A stretch of DNA of 43,230 nucleotides from Microcaldota archaeon (GTDB taxonomy: Archaea; Micrarchaeota; Micrarchaeia; Micrarchaeales; Micrarchaeaceae), in contig JASHRG010000003.1 of assembly GCA_030037495.1 (NCBI GenBank), positions 1-43,230 on the forward strand, written 5' to 3'. The position numbers and the translations under genes were made by a program. Numbering within the stretch: position 1 is the first letter of the stretch; every line of letters starts with the position of its first letter. Positions 37,412-43,230 of the stretch are shown piece by piece. The notes beneath the pieces are model-generated. The model saw nothing but the letters and a program-made list of their open reading frames with translations. It searched no databases and had not been told where the DNA came from.

Positions 37412-38518
37412 ATGACAGGAAGCACAACAAGAGCAAGGGCACATGCAAGGGGAATAACAAGAGTACACGAGGCACAGCTTGGTGAGCTGGTGAGAGAGGG
37501 CAAGGTCAAGGACGTGCGCGTTGATGAGCATGACCCGGCAATATTGACGTTTGATTTTTCACGCAGGATAAGTGTGTTCGACCTGATAATACCGAGCCTA
37601 GTGCCATTCAAGGACACAACACTTGCGCAGGAGGCGCAGTACATGTTTGGTGTAGCTGAAGCCATTGGGGTCTCCACCCATTATATGGGTATGGATTCCC
37701 CTACAAGAATGCGGGTCAGAAGAGCCAGGGTCAAAGAAGTTTTAAAGCGAAGCGACGGAATTGACGTTCCTGGAAGATTTGTGAACGGAGAATTCATAAC
37801 CCGTTACTATGCCGCCGGATCTATGCTCGACAGATTGAAGAGTGGAAAGGTTCCGCCGTCACAGTTTGGCCTTGACCACATGCCAAAACCGGGAGAGCAG
37901 CTTCCAAAACCGGTTTTCGAAGTGACTACAAAGTTCGAAGATACTGACAGGCCGATAGCGGGAGATGATATTCTCAAAATATGCGGTATATCAAAAGAGA
38001 CGCTCAGAGACATAGAGGAGATAACACTAAGAGTGGACAATGCAATACAAAGAGCTGTGGGTCAAAGGGGAATACTCCATGTAGACGGGAAGAAGGAATT
38101 TGCACTTAGCGCTGACGGAAAGCCCGTCTTGGTCGACACATTCGGAACAGCAGACGAGGACAGGTGGTGGGACCGCGCTGCCTATGATGCAAATCCTGAA
38201 GGGGCGCAGGACCTTTCCAAGGAATTCGTTAGGCAGAGGTACAGAAAAGAGATAATGTATGATGGGACCGCGCTTGGAATGCAGGGCAGACCTTATCACG
38301 CAGCGCTTACGGCGGTGAGAGCGGAAAACAACGCACGAAGAGAAGCGAATAAGAGGCTGCATAGGAAACTTGATAGCGGCCTGATACCAGAGCCGCCTAT
38401 ACCAGCCCTGTCTGAGGCACAGGTTGCACAGACGAGTGAACTCTACAGAAAAGTCGCAGAGAGACTAACTGGTCAGAGCAACAGCAACTGGATAGCGGGG
38501 TTCGCTGCAGAGGCATGA
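37412..38518 (+). CDS. purC: SAICAR synthetase
   Basis: About 368 aa from ATG 37412 with GGGTG ribosome-binding site; a TTG at 37400 is the alternative. GKVKDVRVDEHDPAILTFDFSRRISVFDLIIPSLVPFKDTTLAQEA gives the ATP loop and the (K/R)iSvFD motif, VEVTTKFE-type FEVTTKFEDTDRPI the CAIR-binding segment, and GKKEFALSADGKPVLVDTFGTADEDRWW the second signature. It joins aspartate to CAIR. Longer than the 240-aa bacterial form, closer to the roughly 300-aa type with added C-terminal helices. Overlaps purE by 4 nt. Confidence 0.94.
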   Translation: MTGSTTRARAHARGITRVHEAQLGELVREGKVKDVRVDEHDPAILTFDFSRRISVFDLIIPSLVPFKDTTLAQEAQYMFGVAEAIGVSTHYMGMDSPTRMRVRRARVKEVLKRSDGIDVPGRFVNGEFITRYYAAGSMLDRLKSGKVPPSQFGLDHMPKPGEQLPKPVFEVTTKFEDTDRPIAGDDILKICGISKETLRDIEEITLRVDNAIQRAVGQRGILHVDGKKEFALSADGKPVLVDTFGTADEDRWWDRAAYDANPEGAQDLSKEFVRQRYRKEIMYDGTALGMQGRPYHAALTAVRAENNARREANKRLHRKLDSGLIPEPPIPALSEAQVAQTSELYRKVAERLTGQSNSNWIAGFAAEA

Positions 38519-39069
38519 TTATTGGCGATGGCATGGAAACACCGCAGCAAACAACAAGGGTTCCGATAGGAAACGTGACCATACTGCTTGGCTCAAAGAG
38601 CGACGAGAAAGTTGCAGAGTCAATAACAAAGACGCTCAGGAACATAGGGGTAGGTTATCAGGTGCGCATAAGGTCTGCGCACAGGGACCCTGAAAGACTT
38701 AGGGAATTCCTAAGAGGTGAAATGGCCGAAGTGACTGATGTATTCATAGGAGTTGCGGGCGTTGCGGCTGCGCTTCCCGGCGCAATAGCAAGCGAAAGGA
38801 GGACAGCTCTTGTGATAGGCGTGCCAGTGCCAGATGCCCAGGGAGATGATTCCATACCATTGAACTCAATGCTCTATATGCCGCCTGGCGTGCCGGTTCT
38901 TGTTGTAGGCGGCCCTGGCGCCCCGAAGAATGCTGCCATAGCAGCAGCACAGGCGATTGCGCTGAGATACCCGGAAATGACTGATAGGTTAACCGACTTC
39001 GTTGAAAGGGACAGGGCGAAAAGCGCTGACGGAGCTCAAGAAGTTGAGAAGAAATTGGAAACCGCATAA
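38515..39069 (+). CDS. purE: PurE-family N5-CAIR mutase/AIR carboxylase, divergent
   Basis: The product is 184 aa. VTILLGSKSDEKVAESITKTLRNIGVGYQVRIRSAHRDPERL shows the GSxSD loop and SAHR, with the catalytic His of class I PurE. In the next motif, normally AxGGAAHLPG, the sequence is VAGVAAALPG, so the second conserved His is Ala, and the DSLLSIVQMP stretch is shortened to NSMLYMPP. No purK is in the window, so it could be an AIR carboxylase-type variant or work with a distant PurK. Translationally coupled to purC by ATGA. Confidence 0.9.
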   Translation: MIIGDGMETPQQTTRVPIGNVTILLGSKSDEKVAESITKTLRNIGVGYQVRIRSAHRDPERLREFLRGEMAEVTDVFIGVAGVAAALPGAIASERRTALVIGVPVPDAQGDDSIPLNSMLYMPPGVPVLVVGGPGAPKNAAIAAAQAIALRYPEMTDRLTDFVERDRAKSADGAQEVEKKLETA

Positions 39070-39086
39070 ATGATTATTGTGATATT

Positions 39087-39809
39087 ATGGCAGACCTGAA
39101 ACCACAAGAGCTAATCAGAGACGACCTTGAGATAAGGACAGCTGTGCTTAGCGTCTTCAACAAAACGCCTGGCTTATTTGCACTTGCGCAGGAGCTTAAC
39201 AGCCTCAATGTCGAGATTTTTGCCAGCGGCTCCACCTACAAGGCGCTCATGGAAAGAGGGATAAGGGCGCGCCCAACAAGCGATCTTGTGAGCTTTGTCG
39301 AGCCTGAAACGCTTGACGGCCGCGTGAAGACTTTGCACCCTGAGATATACATGGGCATACTTGCTGCAAGGAACAACCCTGAGCACATGGCAACCCTTGA
39401 AAGGCACCACGTGCCACTTATAGACATGGTTGTGGTTGACATCTATCCGTTTGAGAAGAAGGTTGCCGAGCCTGGAGTCACTTTTGAGGGTGCAAGGGAA
39501 AACATTGACATAGGAGGCATAACGCTTGGCAGGGCTCCGGCAAAGGCGTTTGACTCTGTGCTGGTGGTGTCAAGCGAGGAACAGTATCAAAAGGTCATAA
39601 ATGAACTTAAGGAGAGAGATGGTAAAATCTCCTACGCGACAAGACTCAGGTTCGCGGGGGCGCTGTTCAGGTTAACAAGCGGCTACGATGCTGCAATAGC
39701 AGACTATATGTTAAAGAGGCTTGTAGAGCTTGAAACAGGAACTGCAGGAAAGGCAGAAAGTAGGGCAGCAGGAAGACCTGCAGCAAGCAGGAGCAGAAGC
39801 AAAAATTGA
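39087..39809 (+). CDS. purH: IMP cyclohydrolase (MGS-like N-terminal half of PurH)
   Basis: The product is 240 aa and equals the N-terminal domain of bacterial PurH. AVLSVFNKTPGLFALAQELNSLNVEIFASGSTYKAL, SFVEPETLDGRVKTLHPEIYMGILAAR and ENIDIGGITLGRAPAKAF cover the FAICAR-binding and ring-closing residues. It ends with a basic Ala/Arg/Ser tail instead of the transformylase domain, which is encoded on the opposite strand immediately after it. It completes the purB-purC-purE-purH message. Confidence 0.93.
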   Translation: MADLKPQELIRDDLEIRTAVLSVFNKTPGLFALAQELNSLNVEIFASGSTYKALMERGIRARPTSDLVSFVEPETLDGRVKTLHPEIYMGILAARNNPEHMATLERHHVPLIDMVVVDIYPFEKKVAEPGVTFEGARENIDIGGITLGRAPAKAFDSVLVVSSEEQYQKVINELKERDGKISYATRLRFAGALFRLTSGYDAAIADYMLKRLVELETGTAGKAESRAAGRPAASRSRSKN

Positions 39810-40901
39810 TCAGTGCCTGAACGTCCTCTTGTCAGTGAACAAGAGCGACATTCCCAGTTCGTTCGCTTTGGCAAGCACCTCTGGTTCGTTCTTGCCCTTG
39901 TTCTTTTCCCCGCCTGGGCACATTATTGTACGCGCGCCCAGATTGTATAGCTCCTCAACTCCATCAGGGAATGGGAAGAAGCCGTCAGTTGCAGCTGATG
40001 CGCCGTCAGTTTTAAAACCCATCTTATGTGCTTTCAACCCTGCAAAGCGCGCGGAGTCCGCCCTCTTCTGCTGGCCTCCTGCCGCGCCTATTAGCTGACC
40101 CTGGTTTACAAGAGCAACTGCGTTGGAGGTCATGCTCCACGCTACATCCCATGCAATTATGGCATTTGCAAGCTCTGCCTCGGTAGGCCGTCTAACAGTA
40201 GCAAGTCTCCATGGTTGCTCGCCTGCCCACGCCTGTGTGTCCGGGTCCTGTATAAGTATTCTGCCTCTTGAAAGGCTTCTGAGCTCAAATTCTGAGTACA
40301 ATGTTCCCCTTTCGGTTGTCCATTCAGGCGTGAAGTCAACAAGCCTGACTGTTTTGCCTTTTGGGATCATCTCTGGCACGCCAACCTCAAAGCCGGGTGC
40401 AACTATGCATTCCAGGAAGTGGCCTGTGTCAAGCAGGGCATTTGTTGTTGCTACAGACCATGGTTTGTTAGAAGCAGCTATGCCGCCGAAGTTTGCCTCC
40501 ACATCGCCCAACCTTGCATCTCGGAAAGCATTTTCTTGATCGTGTCTTATTGCCGCGCCGCTCGCTTCTGTGTGCTTTACTATTGCAACTATATCTTCAC
40601 CGTCAATGCCTCCACCTCTAAGAAGCGGAAGGTGCCTGTCAAGGCGCTCTACAAGTCTGAAAGCCCTGTCCATGTCTCCCTCGTTGTTGAACGAGACTGC
40701 TTTCCTGCCCCTAAGCTCGGTGTGATGCGCACTTGTGGGTTCAAGAACTGCGCCTCTCTGGTCCCAGTTTTCCCCGTACCTTAAAGGAGTAACTATAAGC
40801 TCTCTAGTTCGTTGAGACCCATCAGGGTATATCTCCGTTATGCGGAGCTTTTCCGGCAACTGCCTTGTCCTTGAAGAAGTGCCGCCATTGCTCGCCATCA
40901 A
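39810..40901 (-). CDS. purH: AICAR transformylase (C-terminal half of PurH) as a separate gene
   Basis: The product is 363 aa. LRYGENWDQRGAVLEP, GRKAVSFNNEGDMDRAFRLV, DIVAIVKHTEASGAAI (the catalytic K-H pair), EANFGGIAASNKPW, TSNAVALVNQGQLIGAAGGQQKRADSARFAGLKA and ATDGFFPFPDGVEEL match the transformylase domain throughout. It transfers the formyl group from 10-formyl-THF to AICAR. Its TGA abuts the TGA of the cyclohydrolase gene inside TGATCA with no base between. Its promoter (AAGGTTTAAATATAAGG, about 40,926-40,942) diverges from guaB. Confidence 0.94.
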   Translation of the reverse strand: MMASNGGTSSRTRQLPEKLRITEIYPDGSQRTRELIVTPLRYGENWDQRGAVLEPTSAHHTELRGRKAVSFNNEGDMDRAFRLVERLDRHLPLLRGGGIDGEDIVAIVKHTEASGAAIRHDQENAFRDARLGDVEANFGGIAASNKPWSVATTNALLDTGHFLECIVAPGFEVGVPEMIPKGKTVRLVDFTPEWTTERGTLYSEFELRSLSRGRILIQDPDTQAWAGEQPWRLATVRRPTEAELANAIIAWDVAWSMTSNAVALVNQGQLIGAAGGQQKRADSARFAGLKAHKMGFKTDGASAATDGFFPFPDGVEELYNLGARTIMCPGGEKNKGKNEPEVLAKANELGMSLLFTDKRTFRH

Positions 40902-41020
40902 ACCCTCCAGCGACTACTTTGCTACACCTTATATTTAAACCTTGTTATCTTGCTTTTCCTTGTATGAAAAGCCACGAGACCTGATAAAAATCTTTATAAG
41001 CCTTCACGTTAAATAATATT

Positions 41021-42451
41021 ATGGGCAGCTATAATAAAAAAATGCTAGATGCAGCAGTAGCGTTTAATTTTGATGACCTGATTGTGCTACCTGGCCTTGC
41101 GCAGGTAGAGCCCAAGGATATTTCAATAGGCACCAGGTTCACCAAGAACATAGCGCTTGGCGTCCCGTTTGTCTCTTCTCCTATGGACACGGTAACTGAA
41201 AGCGCAATGGCGATTGCGCTGGCAAGAAGGGGAGGTGTAGGAGTAATACACAGGAACTGCAGCCTCGAGGAGGAGCTCAACATGGTGAGGGCGGTGAAGA
41301 GGGCCGAGTCCTTCATAATAAGGAATGTCATACTGATAAGCAGGAATTCCACGGTTGGAGAGGCGAGCACAATAATGCTTGAGAATCACATATCTGGATT
41401 GCCAGTGGTCGAAGCTGGGAAGCTTGTTGGGATACTCACAAGCAGGGACGTGAGGGCCAATGACCCGGTGAACAGGGTAGAACAGGCAATGACAAAGGAT
41501 GTCATCACCGCGCACGAGGACGTGACAGAAACCGAGGCGATAAACCTGATGCGGTCAAATAGGATCGAGAAGCTCCCTGTTGTGGGCAGCGACGGCACAT
41601 TCAGGGGCCTGATAACCTACAAGGACATAATAACAAGGGGCAAGTACCAGCACGCGCTCCGCGACAAGGACGGGAGGCTTGTTGTTGCGGCTGCTGTTTC
41701 CCCGTTTGACCTCGAGAGGGCGAAGGCGCTATCCAAGGATGCCGATGCACTTATTGTTGACGTTGCGCATTTCCATAATTCAGCGGTGATAGCCGCAACA
41801 AAGAAGATAATAAAGGAAACGGGACGGGAGATAATAATAGGAAACCTTGGGACAAAGAAGGGTGTGCTTGACTCAGTCTCTGCGCTTGACTCTGTTGCCG
41901 CGCTCAGGATGGGAATAGGAAGCGGATCCATCTGCATCACCACAGAAGTGACCAGGGCCGGGTCCCCCACATTGTTCGCTGTCTCGCAGGCAGCTGACGC
42001 GCTTGAGGAGCTGGGCTCAGACATACCAATAATCGCAGATGGTGGTATAAAGAACTCGGGGGATATCGCGCTTGCGTTCGTTTTCGGAGCCTCTTCAGTT
42101 ATGATGGGGCAGGTGTTTGCAGGTTGTGAGGAGAGCCCAAGCCCAAAAACCAGGATAGAGGACAAGTACTACAAGGTGCACAGGGGCATGGGCAGCGCAG
42201 CTGCAAGGGCAAAGAGGGCTATAGTAGACAGGTACGCGGATTCAGGAGGCAAGAACATCGAAGAGGGCATTGAGATACTTGTTCCATTCAGGGGCAGGGT
42301 AGATGACGCTGTTGACGAGCTTGTCGGAGGCCTGAGGGCAGCAATAGGCTACGCTGGCGCCACAGACATACGCGAAATGAGGAATGCAAGCGTTGCGCTT
42401 GTGCGAACGCCTGCGCACAAGGATGGGATAAGACTCAAGGGCAATAAGTAA
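41021..42451 (+). CDS. guaB: IMP dehydrogenase
   Basis: The product is 476 aa. The barrel begins FDDLIVLPGLAQVEPKDISIGTRF; two CBS domains lie at about residues 90-205 (ILISRNSTVGEASTIMLENHISGLPVV and VITAHEDVTETEAINLMRSNRIEKLPVV). The catalytic loop is GIGSGSICITTEVTRAG with C305, and the flap carries the MGS-x-A-A motif (GMGSAAARAKR). It makes XMP from IMP. A TATA box (CTTTATAAGCC, about 40,992-41,002) sits about 25 nt upstream, implying a near-leaderless mRNA. guaA follows 11 nt downstream. Confidence 0.97.
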   Translation: MGSYNKKMLDAAVAFNFDDLIVLPGLAQVEPKDISIGTRFTKNIALGVPFVSSPMDTVTESAMAIALARRGGVGVIHRNCSLEEELNMVRAVKRAESFIIRNVILISRNSTVGEASTIMLENHISGLPVVEAGKLVGILTSRDVRANDPVNRVEQAMTKDVITAHEDVTETEAINLMRSNRIEKLPVVGSDGTFRGLITYKDIITRGKYQHALRDKDGRLVVAAAVSPFDLERAKALSKDADALIVDVAHFHNSAVIAATKKIIKETGREIIIGNLGTKKGVLDSVSALDSVAALRMGIGSGSICITTEVTRAGSPTLFAVSQAADALEELGSDIPIIADGGIKNSGDIALAFVFGASSVMMGQVFAGCEESPSPKTRIEDKYYKVHRGMGSAAARAKRAIVDRYADSGGKNIEEGIEILVPFRGRVDDAVDELVGGLRAAIGYAGATDIREMRNASVALVRTPAHKDGIRLKGNK

Positions 42452-42462
42452 GCCGTGATTCT

Positions 42463-43230
42463 GTGAGGGACACAATACTTGTTCTAGACTTCGGTGGACA
42501 GTACACACACATGATTTCCAGGAGGGTGAGGGAGCTTAACGTCTATTCTGAGGTGATGCCCTGCGACATCAGCATCAAGCAAATAAACGAGTTGGAAAAA
42601 AGGTTGAAGATAAAGGGAATAATACTTTCTGGAGGTCCTCTTAGCGTTTACGAAAAGGATGCGCCAACATTTGATAAGAGCATACTTGAGCTTGGAATTC
42701 CTGTGCTCGGTCTTTGCTATGGCCATCAGTTGATAGCACAGATATCAGGAGGAAGAGTAGAAAGGGCAGTAAAGAAAGAGTTCGGCACCGCAACAGCAAC
42801 GATAATGAAAGACAAGGGCATACTTTCTGGGCTCTCTTCAAAAGAGAAAGTGTGGATGAGCCATGGTGACACCGTATTTGAGTTGCCGGAGGATTACGAG
42901 GTATTAGCGCGTAGTGACAACACACCGGTAGCCGCTTTCCGTCACAGAAGCAAGCCAATATATGGGCTGCAGTGGCACCCGGAGGTTACACACACTGAAA
43001 AAGGAAAAAGAATGCTAAGCAACTTTGTGATTACAGAGTGTGGATGCAAGGCAGATTGGAAAGTTGAAGACCTTGCAAAGAGAGCTGTAGATGAGATAAA
43101 GCAAACTGTGGGGAAAGGTAGATGTGTGGTAACGTTGAGTGGGGGTGTTGATTCTACCACAGCTGCGGTGTTGGTCGCGAAAGCGGTTGGAAAAAATCTA
43201 ACTTCGGTTTATGTTGATACAGGTTTCATG
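42463..43230 (+). CDS. guaA: GMP synthase, fused form (5' part, cut by window end)
   Basis: GTG at 42463 is the first usable start after an in-frame stop at 42445; 256 residues are visible. The glutamine amidotransferase domain shows ILVLDFGGQY, the nucleophile C85 (GLCYGHQL) and H172/E174 (LQWHPEVTH). The ATP-pyrophosphatase P-loop SGGVDS (226-231) follows in the same chain, so this is the bacterial-like fused enzyme, not the split GuaAa/GuaAb pair common in archaea. The rest lies beyond the window. Confidence 0.93.
   Translation, partial: MRDTILVLDFGGQYTHMISRRVRELNVYSEVMPCDISIKQINELEKRLKIKGIILSGGPLSVYEKDAPTFDKSILELGIPVLGLCYGHQLIAQISGGRVERAVKKEFGTATATIMKDKGILSGLSSKEKVWMSHGDTVFELPEDYEVLARSDNTPVAAFRHRSKPIYGLQWHPEVTHTEKGKRMLSNFVITECGCKADWKVEDLAKRAVDEIKQTVGKGRCVVTLSGGVDSTTAAVLVAKAVGKNLTSVYVDTGFM

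Noticed and set aside
1-43230. CRISPR arrays, rRNA and tRNA genes
   Set aside because: No regularly spaced direct repeats of CRISPR size, no rRNA motifs and no tRNA-like cloverleaf were found by reading both strands; a covariance search could still find a tRNA I missed.

Overview
The window is archaeal. It carries an archaeal TFB with an N-terminal zinc ribbon, an FttA/aCPSF1-type KH-beta-CASP RNase, a Hel308-type helicase, a one-domain histone, a proteasome beta subunit, a TRAM-domain protein, an archaeal RNase P RNA, and AT-rich TATA boxes 25-30 nt upstream of many starts, several of them apparently leaderless. Small proteins, tight packing, a bacterial-type GrpE-DnaK-DnaJ set and PurE/PurH-type purine genes fit a small-genome, non-hyperthermophilic archaeon. 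A DPANN/Micrarchaeota-like lineage is my guess from overall character, not something a single marker here proves.

Region 1 (about 1-16,130) is accessory. Short one- or two-gene units on either strand are separated by degenerate copies of one GC-rich, hairpin-forming intergenic element (about 15 copies). Wherever a tail is recognisable it runs in the same (+) direction, whatever the strand of the adjacent gene. Units include an RHH/RelE pair, two VapBC pairs, a Doc-like Fic toxin with a small partner ORF, a DUF3800 protein, an HD phosphohydrolase, an LCMT-family methyltransferase with a membrane protein, a stand-alone asparaginase-like domain, a HATPase/STAS-like pair, and several small membrane or orphan proteins. 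A complete 3,034-bp transposon (11,166-14,199; 10-bp perfect terminal inverted repeats, 9-bp target duplication) with a SWIM-DDE transposase and five small passenger genes has landed in one of these spacers.

Region 2 (16,160-28,900) is core: pcm and a thioredoxin diverge from a regulator-grpE-dnaK-dnaJ heat-shock cluster; then an orphan gene, fttA, psmB, a TRAM protein and tfb follow on the minus strand. A 537-bp gap upstream of tfb holds at least one well-folded candidate non-coding RNA with its own promoter. After it come a tandem Lrp/AsnC-like regulator and a three-gene small-protein operon.

Region 3 (28,900-35,820) carries a PH-like protein, hel308, a GNAT acetyltransferase, a histone, a BofA-like membrane protein, RNase P RNA, a membrane protein, a cell-surface protein and an orphan gene.

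Region 4 (35,885-end) is purine synthesis: purB-purC-purE-purH(IMP cyclohydrolase half) on the plus strand, the AICAR transformylase half of PurH as a separate convergent gene whose stop codon abuts that of its partner, then guaB and guaA (cut by the window end). Together they would take AIR through to IMP and GMP.
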